Below, piece by piece: positions 24,841 through 31,390 of a stretch of DNA of 40,231 nucleotides. Numbering within the stretch: position 1 is the stretch's first letter; every line of letters starts with the position of its first letter. The notes beneath the pieces are model-generated. The model worked only from the letters and a program-made list of their open reading frames with translations. It did no database searches and was not told the DNA's origin. The position numbers and the translations under genes were made by a program. This DNA is from an uncultured Acidimicrobiales bacterium (GTDB lineage Bacteria; Actinomycetota; Acidimicrobiia; Acidimicrobiales; SZUA-35): NCBI GenBank assembly GCA_937958015.1, contig CALGOA010000144.1:1-40231 (forward strand), written 5' to 3'.

Positions 24841-25410
24841 GTGATGGGTGACAAGACCGCCTGGCGGGTGAAGGCAAAGGCTCGGCGCCAGCAGCATGAC
24901 GGCGTCGCGACGGCTCGGTCCGAGTCGATCGTGACGCACCTGCACGACTGGCTGTCCGAGAACGTGGCAGCGACTGTCGTGGTGGTCTTTGACCCGCTTC
25001 CCGGGGAGGTGGATCTTGCGCCCCTCCATCGATCATCGGAACTTCTTAACTGCAACATCGAGTTTGCACTCACCCGAACGCCGACCGCTGGGTTCGATCT
25101 CACCGTGCACCCGCTCGACTCCGAGTTGGAGCACCACCGTTTCGGATATCGACAACCGGTCGCCGGTGCGCGAAGGATTGCAGACTCGGAGATCGGTGTC
25201 GTTCTGGTTCCTGCTCTCGCGTTCGACGTCAGCGGGAATCGACTGGGATTCGGAGCTGGATACTACGACCGGTTCCTGGCCCGTCTACCCCGCGCAAACA
25301 AGATCGGCATCGCCGACTACGTGGTTGACGGCACGCTTCCGAACGACGACTTCGATGTTCCAATGTCGCATCTTGCAACCGCAGAAGGGGTCCGCGCGGT
25401 TGTGCGGTGA
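24841..25410 (+). CDS. 5-formyltetrahydrofolate cyclo-ligase
   Basis: ATP-dependent conversion of 5-formyl-THF to 5,10-methenyl-THF, returning this folate to one-carbon metabolism. 189 residues with the family's basic N-terminal ATP-contact helix (KAKARRQQHD), the FDPLPGEVDLAPL segment, and the hallmark VLVPALAFDVSGNRLGFGAGYYDRFLARL. I take GTG 24841 as the start because CAGGCT lies exactly 6 nt upstream, the leaderless pattern with C for T at the first base, as at lexA and carD. ATG 24844 is the next codon; the track start at 24808 is less supported. Downstream and convergent lie the small TM protein and RDD gene. Confidence 0.9.
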   Translation: MMGDKTAWRVKAKARRQQHDGVATARSESIVTHLHDWLSENVAATVVVVFDPLPGEVDLAPLHRSSELLNCNIEFALTRTPTAGFDLTVHPLDSELEHHRFGYRQPVAGARRIADSEIGVVLVPALAFDVSGNRLGFGAGYYDRFLARLPRANKIGIADYVVDGTLPNDDFDVPMSHLATAEGVRAVVR

Positions 25411-25415
25411 GGTCG

Positions 25416-25586
25416 TCAGATGAACAGGAACGTGATGAACGACCCGATGGTTGTGAGCAGCATCGCAAACACGCCCAGGATTACGATCCAGAACACCACC
25501 GGACGACGCCGACGCATCGGCTCCAGTGAACTGGTGAAACTCTCGGGTTCGGGCTCGGACGACTTTGGCGGTGTGTAACGGCTCAT
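25416..25586 (-). CDS. Small single-pass membrane protein
   Basis: 56 residues, hidden as the tail of a longer spurious track ORF. Acidic/Ser-Pro N-terminus (SSEPEPESFTSSLEP), a basic stop-transfer patch (MRRRRP), then one transmembrane helix (VVFWIVILGVFAMLLTTIGSFITFLF) reaching almost to the C-terminus. Its ATG overlaps the RDD gene's TGA as ATGA, so it is translationally coupled and probably works with that protein. Family unknown. Confidence 0.65.
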   Translation of the reverse strand: MSRYTPPKSSEPEPESFTSSLEPMRRRRPVVFWIVILGVFAMLLTTIGSFITFLFI

Positions 25587-26188
25587 AGCGGTCGATCGGT
25601 GACCACGGTCTTGGCCACTTTGTCCCAGAGCGTCTGGTGGCTGCTGTCGACGAACATGAGAACCAGCGACACGAATGCCAGAAGCATGATGGCCCAGCTG
25701 CCGAACGAGCCGAGCACGATCAGGGCGAGCGGGGCGATCCGCAGAGCCGCCTGACGAAAGCTCGGGATGTTGCCGTCGGCGTCGGTGACTCGAAGATCCA
25801 GTGCCAGCTTGCCGAGGGAAGTGCCTTGGGTGGCGACCATCCCGATCTCGAGGGTGGCAACCGCGGCCAGCCAGATCAGATTCTGTTGGAAGCTGGCGTT
25901 CATACCGATGTCGGCTCGCAGCGTTTCGCCCACGTCGACGCCGACGAGGAGTGCGACCAGAACGGCGATCGCCAACCACACGAGGTAGTCGAGCACTCGG
26001 GCACCAATACGGCGGCCGGGGCTGGCCAGACGAATCTCGGGGGAGAGGTGGGCGGGCTGAGGTTTGTGATTCGGCGGTGTAGTGGGGCCGCCCTGCCACT
26101 GCTGGCCGTCCCAGAAGCGCACGGTTCCGGGCGGATCACCCTTGGCGTGGTAGTAGCCGGATGCGGGGGATGAGGTGGTGCTGCTCAT
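25583..26188 (-). CDS. DUF2510-RDD family membrane protein
   Basis: 201 residues. The N-terminal DUF2510-type WW-like motif (SGYYHAKGDPPGTVRFWDGQQW) is followed by an RDD domain. The signature Arg and Asp lie in RRIGARVLDYLVWLAIAVLVALL, with further membrane helices NLIWLAAVATLEIGMVA and PLALIVLGSFGSWAIMLLAFVSLVLMFVD and the typical GTSLGKLALDLRV segment. RDD proteins are poorly understood; ion-transport roles are reported for some. The start is ATG 26188 (MSSTTSSPASGYY); the track extends 37 codons too far. Coupled by ATGA to the small TM protein and divergent from galE. Confidence 0.82.
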   Translation of the reverse strand: MSSTTSSPASGYYHAKGDPPGTVRFWDGQQWQGGPTTPPNHKPQPAHLSPEIRLASPGRRIGARVLDYLVWLAIAVLVALLVGVDVGETLRADIGMNASFQQNLIWLAAVATLEIGMVATQGTSLGKLALDLRVTDADGNIPSFRQAALRIAPLALIVLGSFGSWAIMLLAFVSLVLMFVDSSHQTLWDKVAKTVVTDRPL

Positions 26189-26310
26189 AGTTCGCTCGGG
26201 GTAGAAAGATGGGACCAGTACGACACGGCTATAAAAGCATGCCAGTTCGGCCGATGGTAGTGCGGTCGCCCAGTTTGCTCTGGGATGGCTCTGGGACACG
26301 AGGAGTGGTC

Positions 26311-27330
26311 ATGGACAGGACAATTCTGGTTACTGGCGGTGCCGGATATATCGGCAGTCACACCGCGTTGGCCCTTATCGAGGCCGGTGACCACGTGGTG
26401 GTCGCCGACAATCTGGTCAACAGTTCGAAGGCATCGGTGGCAGCGGTCGAGCGTCTTACCGGCGCCACGATCGAGTTCGTTCAAGCGGATCTCACCGATC
26501 GTGCGGAGACCGCAGCGATCTTCGATGCACACCCGATCGAGGCGGTTATTCACTTCGCCGGTCTGAAGGCTGTCGGCGAGTCGGCCGAGAAGCCACTGCT
26601 GTACTACCGAAACAATTTGTTGTCGACCATCAATCTGTTGGACGAGATGGCTGCCCACCAGGTCTTCAAGCTCGTGTTCTCATCGTCGGCCACCGTGTAC
26701 GGGGATCCCGAGGTGTTGCCCATCCCCGAAGGTGCCCCGACCGGTCCCACCAATGCGTATGGCCGGACCAAGTTGATGATCGAGGACATTTGCCGTGACG
26801 TCGCAGCTGCGGATTCACGATGGCAGATCAGCCTGCTGCGGTACTTCAATCCTGTCGGCGCTCACCAGAGCGGCGACATCGGTGAGGATCCGAACGGAAT
26901 TCCCAACAACCTCGTACCTTTCGTTATGCAGGTAGCGGTCGGGCGACGCGAGAAACTCAGCGTCTTCGGTGGCGATTACGACACGCCCGACGGCACGGGT
27001 GTCCGGGACTACATCCATGTGATCGATCTGGCTGCCGGTCATCTCGCTGCGCTCGATCACCTGCCTGACGGCTGCCGCGAATACAACCTTGGAACCGGTT
27101 CGGGGGCATCGGTGCTCGATGTGGTCAAGGCGACCGAACAGGTAAGCGGACGGGAGATTCCCTACGAGATCGTGCCTCGCCGGACGGGTGATATCGCCAC
27201 GTCGCTTGCCGATCCCCAGCGAGCCAACACCGAACTCGAGTGGCGGGCGGACCGAAACATGGAAGCGATGCTCACCGATGCATGGCGCTGGCAGTCAAAA
27301 AACCCCGATGGGTTTCCCCGGGAGGACTAG
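26311..27330 (+). CDS. galE: UDP-glucose 4-epimerase
   Basis: NAD-dependent SDR enzyme interconverting UDP-glucose and UDP-galactose, feeding galactose use and cell-surface glycans. NAD motif ILVTGGAGYIGSH at the N-terminus, VIHFAGLKAVGES, catalytic Ser in FSSSATVYGDP and Tyr/Lys in NAYGRTKLMIE, then LRYFNPVGAHQSGDIGEDP and VRDYIHVIDLA. Length 339 aa is typical. Start ATG 26311 has AGGAG 5 nt upstream; the track start 34 codons earlier is not needed. One of the few host genes here with a clear Shine-Dalgarno sequence. No other galactose genes adjoin it. Confidence 0.94.
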   Translation: MDRTILVTGGAGYIGSHTALALIEAGDHVVVADNLVNSSKASVAAVERLTGATIEFVQADLTDRAETAAIFDAHPIEAVIHFAGLKAVGESAEKPLLYYRNNLLSTINLLDEMAAHQVFKLVFSSSATVYGDPEVLPIPEGAPTGPTNAYGRTKLMIEDICRDVAAADSRWQISLLRYFNPVGAHQSGDIGEDPNGIPNNLVPFVMQVAVGRREKLSVFGGDYDTPDGTGVRDYIHVIDLAAGHLAALDHLPDGCREYNLGTGSGASVLDVVKATEQVSGREIPYEIVPRRTGDIATSLADPQRANTELEWRADRNMEAMLTDAWRWQSKNPDGFPRED

Positions 27331-27354
27331 GACTCCGACGGCTACCGGGGTCGT

Positions 27355-27600
27355 CTAAGAGTCGGAATCCCCGTCGGGCACGAGACCCTCGAAGATCTCT
27401 TTGCAGGTCGGGCAGACGCCGAAGTTCTTCGGATCGCGGCTGGGGATCCACACCTTGCCACAGAGCGCCTTTACCGGCGTCCCCTCGACCGTGCTGGGAA
27501 GGATCTCGTCCTTCTTTACATAGTGCGCGAATCGATCGTGATCGCCGTCACCGGTTCTTGGCCGGACGATGGTCTCGGTGTCGGTGCTGAACGATGTCAT
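27355..27600 (-). CDS. DUF3039 family protein
   Basis: 81 residues matching the actinobacterial DUF3039 pattern: DRFAHYVKKDEILPSTVEGTPVKALCGKVWIPSRDPKNFGVCPTCKEIFEGL. Three Cys (ALCGK, CPTC) may bind a metal. Function unknown. The start ATG 27600 has GACAAT 6 nt upstream, matching the leaderless spacing with a weaker box. It follows the TlpA-like gene on the same strand with a 90-bp gap and converges on galE. Confidence 0.82.
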   Translation of the reverse strand: MTSFSTDTETIVRPRTGDGDHDRFAHYVKKDEILPSTVEGTPVKALCGKVWIPSRDPKNFGVCPTCKEIFEGLVPDGDSDS

Positions 27601-27689
27601 GGGCCTATTGTCTCCCAAATCGGGCGATTCGCCACGCTGGTTTTCCGAATCGAGCCCATTTGGGGTCGATGACGTGGGAAAACGAGTTG

Positions 27690-28364
27690 TCAGGCACCGC
27701 TGGCGACGACGTTCCACAGGTTCAAAACCTGGTCTTTTTCGAGACTTCCGACCGACCGTGCAATCAGATTGTTCTCACCGTCGAGGTAAAGCGTGTAGGG
27801 GATGCCGCTGATCCCGGACGCCAGACCGGCCTCGTTCTCCGCGCTGTCCCGCATCACCGTGCCGGGGAAATTCTCAAGCCATTCCGACGGCGGATAGTTG
27901 GGCCGCGTCTCGTCGACGGCGATGGTCACCGCGTACAGGTCGATCTCGGACGGCTGCACTCCATCGGCGACCAACTCGTTGATCAGATTGACCTCATCCT
28001 GACAGTGCGGACACCAATGGGCGAGGAAGTACACCACCTTGGCCCGGCCGTCGGGTCCGATCGACACCTCGGAACCGTTGAAGTTGGTTCCCGTCAGCGT
28101 GGGTGCCACCGAACCGATCGCTGGATCGTCGGCTTCGTCGCTGAAGACTCCGCCGCCTTCGAGTTGCGGGAGCGCCGCGCCGGAGACCGTTACGGGCGCG
28201 GTCTCGGCACCGTCAGAGGTCTGAACCGCGGTTGTGGTAGTGGTCTCGCCCGGTTCGGTCGTCGTGGTCTCCTCGGCCGACTCGGATGCGGACGAGGACG
28301 ATCCGCAGGCGGCCGTCAGCGTTAGTGCGGCAAGGATGAGAAAGAGGGTTCGAAGTCGGAACAC
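27690..28364 (-). CDS. TlpA-like thioredoxin-fold lipoprotein
   Basis: 224 residues. Lipoprotein signal with lipobox LTAAC at residue ~20, then a Thr/Ser/Glu-rich stalk, then a redoxin/TlpA domain with the active-site motif HWCPHC (two Cys) and the cis-Pro segment SGIPYTLYL. It should sit on the outer face of the membrane and reduce disulfides or help cytochrome maturation; its partner is unknown. Start GTG 28364 with TAGGCT exactly 6 nt upstream (leaderless). Divergent from the peroxiredoxin across ~100 bp containing a near-palindrome, which suggests shared redox regulation. Confidence 0.85.
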   Translation of the reverse strand: MFRLRTLFLILAALTLTAACGSSSSASESAEETTTTEPGETTTTTAVQTSDGAETAPVTVSGAALPQLEGGGVFSDEADDPAIGSVAPTLTGTNFNGSEVSIGPDGRAKVVYFLAHWCPHCQDEVNLINELVADGVQPSEIDLYAVTIAVDETRPNYPPSEWLENFPGTVMRDSAENEAGLASGISGIPYTLYLDGENNLIARSVGSLEKDQVLNLWNVVASGA

Positions 28365-28377
28365 CGCTTCAGCCTAG

Positions 28378-28394
28378 GCAGAACCGCGGTCTGC
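28378..28394. promoter_or_regulatory. Near-palindrome between the TlpA-like and peroxiredoxin genes
   Basis: GCAGAACCGCGGTCTGC: GCAGA-CCGCGG-TCTGC symmetry with one extra base. It lies just upstream of the leaderless -10 of the TlpA-like gene, a plausible operator position. Confidence 0.3.
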
Positions 28395-28465
28395 GGAGGG
28401 TCGTGGATCCTCCCTACACCACGCCTAAGTCTTCGGCCCCGCACTTCAGGCACTACATTCTCGGC

Positions 28466-28927
28466 ATGCTTACTGAAGACACGACTGCGCCCGACTTCAC
28501 GGCGCTCGATCAGGACCGCAAGGCCGTTTCGCTCAGCGACCTGCGGGGCTCCTGGGTCTTGATGTGGTGGTATCCGAAAGCCAGCACGCCCGGTTGAACG
28601 GCTCAAGGATTGGGCTTGCGTGACAAGTCCGAAGAGTTCGCCGCCGCTTCCTGCGAGGTTGTGGGGATCTCGTTCGACACCCCCGAGGACAACTCGGAAT
28701 TTCGCACGAAGCAGGAGTTCCCGTTCACTCTGCTGAGCGATGAGGACAAGTCGATCGGGGCGACCTATCACGCAGTTCGTGATCCCGACGACAACTACGC
28801 CAACTTCCCAAAACGCATCAGTTACCTGATCGATCCAGAAGGCACGATTCAAAAGGCGTACGAAGTGAGCGACCCGGCCGGTCACGCTGCGGCGGTTCTT
28901 GCCGACCTGGCCGCTTTCCAGCGCTAA
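28466..28927 (+). CDS. Selenocysteine-containing peroxiredoxin (BCP/PrxQ type), in-frame TGA recoded
   Basis: Thiol peroxidase reducing H2O2 or alkyl hydroperoxides. The track splits it at 28595-28597 (TGA), but both halves share one frame and form a complete 153-residue peroxiredoxin. The conserved active-site PKASTPGC-T has TGA exactly at the peroxidatic Cys codon (residue 44). Downstream blocks fit: CEVVGISFDTPEDNSEF, FPFTLLSDEDKSIGATYHAV, RISYLIDPEGTI. A 7-bp hairpin lies 14 nt after the TGA, with a 5-nt loop 21 nt after it, in the bacterial SECIS range. Cys at +5 is absent; the only other Cys is at 63, so the resolving partner is unclear. Start ATG 28466 has TACATT exactly 6 nt upstream. 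A pseudogene is the alternative. Confidence 0.8.
28612..28630 (+). ncRNA. Candidate bacterial SECIS element in the peroxiredoxin mRNA
   Basis: GGGCTTG-CGTGA-CAAGTCC: seven pairs (one G-U), 5-nt loop with G in its second position, loop starting 21 nt after the TGA. Size, spacing and loop G fit published bacterial SECIS rules. An overlapping 5-bp hairpin (GCTCA/TGGGC, 28601-28615) would compete. Confidence 0.65.
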
Positions 28928-28933
28928 CGCCCT

Positions 28934-29536
28934 GTGAAGAGCCGTCTCGCAAAATGGGTTCTCCGACGGTGGGGGTTCGAACTTGTCGGCTCACGCCCCG
29001 ACGCCGAACACTCGGTGATGATCGCCTCTCCACACACCTCCAATTGGGACTTCCCCCTGGCGCTTCTGATCGGTTGGGCGCTTGAGTTCAACATGCGTTG
29101 GGTAGGGAAGAAGGAGATGTTTCCTCCCGTCATCGGATGGATCTGGAAACGCATGGGCGGTATTCCGGTCGATAGAGCCTCGGCCTCGACCATGGTCGAG
29201 TCGCTCACGAATATGTTCGAACCCGGCGAACGAATAACGATCGTCATCCCGGTGGCCGGCACTCGTGGGCACACCGACCATTGGAAGTCTGGCTTCTACC
29301 GGGTGGCCCGAGGCGCCAACGTGCCGGTCGTTCCCGCGTTTGTCGACTTCGGCAACAAGCGTTGTGGGGCCGGGGAGGCGATCATGTTGACCGGCGACGT
29401 CACCGCCGACATGGACCGCTTTCGCGAGTTTTACGCCGGTATCGAAGGCAAGTACCCCGAGAACGACGGTCCGATCCTTCTGCGGGAAGAGTTGAAGTCC
29501 CAGCTGGAGGACGGGCCGGAGTCAGCGGCGGACTGA
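28934..29536 (+). CDS. PlsC-like lysophospholipid acyltransferase
   Basis: 200 residues with the LPLAT fold. Motif I is ASPHTSNWDF (H-x4-D catalytic pair), motif II-like region KKEMFPPVIGWIWKRMGGIPVDR. The usual PEGTR motif reads IPVAGTRGHTDHWKSGFY, so the conserved Glu is replaced by Ala. It would acylate a lysophospholipid or related acceptor at the membrane; the altered motif leaves activity uncertain. GTG 28934 starts 6 nt after the peroxiredoxin stop, so both likely share a transcript. Confidence 0.8.
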   Translation: MKSRLAKWVLRRWGFELVGSRPDAEHSVMIASPHTSNWDFPLALLIGWALEFNMRWVGKKEMFPPVIGWIWKRMGGIPVDRASASTMVESLTNMFEPGERITIVIPVAGTRGHTDHWKSGFYRVARGANVPVVPAFVDFGNKRCGAGEAIMLTGDVTADMDRFREFYAGIEGKYPENDGPILLREELKSQLEDGPESAAD

Positions 29537-29569
29537 GTCGCTTCTCCGTGGACCCAATAGGGTCGACGT

Positions 29570-29890
29570 ATGGCTGAACTCCTCGATCTCAACGCCGCCA
29601 GGACACTGGTGGACGCTCCTCCCGCTGACCTGGTCGTGCTCGACGTGCGGACCGAAGATGAATTCGCGGCCGGGCATGTGGCCGGGGCCCAAAACATCGA
29701 CATCTACGACGAGAACTTCGCCGAAAAGGTAGGAGCGCTCGACCGTTCGGTGCCCTACCTGGTCTATTGCAAGGCCGGCGGCCGGAGCGCCAAGGCGTGT
29801 GAACTGATGGGGGCTCTCGGGTTCTCCACCGTTTCGGATATGACGAACGGATGGGACGGCTGGGCCGACGCCGGTTTCCCCGCCGAATAA
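29570..29890 (+). CDS. Single-domain rhodanese
   Basis: 106 residues, one rhodanese domain: VVLDVRTEDEFAAGHVAGAQNI, the active-site loop YCKAGGRSAK with the persulfide-carrying Cys, and GFSTVSDMTNGWDGW. Cytoplasmic sulfur-transfer or thiol-redox role; acceptor unknown. Start ATG 29570 has TAGGGT exactly 6 nt upstream (leaderless), so it has its own promoter despite lying 33 bp after the acyltransferase. Its TAA stop is the first base block of copy 2 of the 67-bp repeat. Confidence 0.88.
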   Translation: MAELLDLNAARTLVDAPPADLVVLDVRTEDEFAAGHVAGAQNIDIYDENFAEKVGALDRSVPYLVYCKAGGRSAKACELMGALGFSTVSDMTNGWDGWADAGFPAE

Positions 29891-29974
29891 CCCACCCCAA
29901 ATTCCTGATGGCAGCTACACCTGACGGTGTTTTCGCTGGTGAGACTGGTGTGGATGGAGTCCCCATCAGGAAGA
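29888..29974 (+). repeat. 67-bp palindromic repeat, copy 2
   Basis: Begins with the rhodanese stop: TAACCCACCCCAAATT, then the 67-bp unit (29904-29970) bounded by CCTGATGG and CCATCAGG, then AAGA. The outer arms pair (CCTGATGG/CCATCAGG); the inside differs strongly from copy 1 but the unit length is identical. Ends resemble copy 1 in both direct and inverted orientation because each arm resembles the complement of the other. Confidence 0.8.
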
Positions 29975-30195
29975 TGCCGGATGGGGTGACGTCGGCCCCT
30001 ACCAGCTCTAACGAGAATCTCGTTCATCGAAGTGCTGCCACATGGAGGTCTGTGCGTCGCGTCGCATGCGCCGCACATCTTTTCTGACCCGTAGGTCCTG
30101 TTGAGGCGGCCCATAGGTTGTACGGCCTAGGAAATCGGGGTTGAAACACACGCTGTCAAGTGGGGAATTGGGCCTTGTTGTGCCATCCTGAGGGC
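29975..30195 (+). promoter_or_regulatory. carD upstream region with 15-bp palindrome
   Basis: No gene seen. It contains AACGAGA-a-TCTCGTT (30010-30024), a perfect 7-bp-arm palindrome, and the leaderless carD -10 box CATCCT (30184-30189), 6 nt before the carD start. Together with copy 2 of the repeat it forms a ~305-bp gene-free stretch. Confidence 0.5.
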
Positions 30196-30675
30196 ATGAC
30201 GTTCAAGACCGGCGATCGGGTTGTCTATCCGCACCATGGTGCGGCCATCATTCAAAAGACAGAGGTTGTCGAGTTCAACGGTGAGAAGAAGAAGTATTTC
30301 GTGCTGCACACCGCCCACGATGAGCTGACGGTTCGAGTGCCCGTCGACAAGGTCGAAGAAGTGGGTATGCGCCCTCCGATCAGCATGACCGACGTCGAAG
30401 ACCTCTTCGAACTGCTCGCGAAGAAGGACGTTCGTGAGCCGGCCAACTGGAGTCGTCGGTTCAAGAATCACCAGGAAAAGCTGAAGTCCGGCGACGTGTA
30501 TCAGGTCGCCGAAGTTGTTCGGAACCTTGCACTGCGAGACAAGAGCAAGGGATTGTCCGCGGGTGAAAAGACCATGTACTCCAAAGCTCGCAAGGTGCTC
30601 GTCAGCGAGCTGTCCTTCGCCATGGATCTGTCCGAAGACGACGCCATGGACAAGGTCGACGAACAGCTGGTGTAG
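30196..30675 (+). CDS. carD: CarD/CdnL-family transcription regulator
   Basis: 159 residues. N-terminal RNA-polymerase-interacting domain (FKTGDRVVYPHHGAAIIQKTEV ... ELTVRVPVDKVEEVGMRP) and a C-terminal helical DNA-binding domain (NWSRRFKNHQEKLKSGDVYQVAEVVRNLALRDKSKGLS ... ARKVLVSELSFAMDLSE). It stabilises RNA polymerase open complexes, notably at rRNA promoters, and is essential in mycobacteria. Start ATG 30196 is the family start, with CATCCT 6 nt upstream (leaderless). The track start 12 codons earlier reads into the promoter. Confidence 0.93.
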   Translation: MTFKTGDRVVYPHHGAAIIQKTEVVEFNGEKKKYFVLHTAHDELTVRVPVDKVEEVGMRPPISMTDVEDLFELLAKKDVREPANWSRRFKNHQEKLKSGDVYQVAEVVRNLALRDKSKGLSAGEKTMYSKARKVLVSELSFAMDLSEDDAMDKVDEQLV

Positions 30676-30722
30676 GACTCTCCGCCTGGGCCTTGCGCCC
30701 GTCTGAGGGCCCGTCGTATCTA

Positions 30723-31373
30723 ATGGCTGCGGCCGACGTGGTAATCGAACTGCTGGAATGGCGCCGTCTCGAGACGATGCGATTCGAGATGGGCAGCGAT
30801 CGACGGCTTGGTGACCCCGACGACGATGAGGGTCCCGTTCGGCAGGTCTCGGTCGGGTCAATGATCGTGTCGACCACACCGGTGACCCGAGCCGCTTTCA
30901 ACGCCTTCGTAGTCGCAACCGATTTCGTCACGACGGCCGAACGTGAAGGGTCCGGATTCCAGATCGTCGATGGCGAACCGGTGTTGTGTGACGGACTGAC
31001 GTGGCGGGACTACAACGGGGCCATCCAGCAGCCCGATCGCGGCGCCGATCTGGAGCCGGTCACGCAGGTCTCATGGGCCGATGCTCGGGAGTTCTGCCGA
31101 TGGTCGGGCACCAGGCTGCTCACCGAAGCCGAATGGGAGCGAGTAGCGAAACACGAACCGTCTGCGGTCACGGTTCCGCTGCTCGAGTGGGTCGCGGACT
31201 ACTACGACCCATCGTTCTTCCGAACCGAGCAGCGAGTCAACCCCACGGGACCGATCGGCGGTACTCACCGGGTCGCTCGTGGGGCGGGATCAACAACCGC
31301 CCGCACGCCCTACCTTCCCGACATGTCGAGCAACCGGTTGACGTTTCGCGTCGCCCGGTCTGCTCACGGCTGA
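30723..31373 (+). CDS. Formylglycine-generating-enzyme-like protein, lacking catalytic Cys
   Basis: 216 residues of the FGE/SUMF1 superfamily: FEMGSDRRLGDPDDDEGPVRQVSVGS, TTPVTRAAFNAFV, VSWADAREFCRWSGTRLLTEAEWERVA, LEWVADYYDPSFF, NPTGPIGGTHRVARGAG. Compared with active enzymes it is short: a segment after EAEWE is missing, and the C-terminal part (RGAGSTTARTPYLPDMSSNRLTFRVAR) has no Cys where FGE carries its copper-binding pair. It may be a binding or otherwise repurposed member. The start ATG 30723 is the first plausible Met; no leaderless box or Shine-Dalgarno is evident. It leads directly into the metallo-beta-lactamase-like gene (17-bp gap). Confidence 0.7.
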   Translation: MAAADVVIELLEWRRLETMRFEMGSDRRLGDPDDDEGPVRQVSVGSMIVSTTPVTRAAFNAFVVATDFVTTAEREGSGFQIVDGEPVLCDGLTWRDYNGAIQQPDRGADLEPVTQVSWADAREFCRWSGTRLLTEAEWERVAKHEPSAVTVPLLEWVADYYDPSFFRTEQRVNPTGPIGGTHRVARGAGSTTARTPYLPDMSSNRLTFRVARSAHG

Positions 31374-31390
31374 TTGGTACGCTGCTCGCC

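Noticed and set aside
28403-28597. Peroxiredoxin as two separate genes or a frameshifted pseudogene
   Set aside because: Both parts are in one frame, the only interruption is a TGA at the catalytic Cys codon, and a SECIS-like hairpin follows at the right distance.
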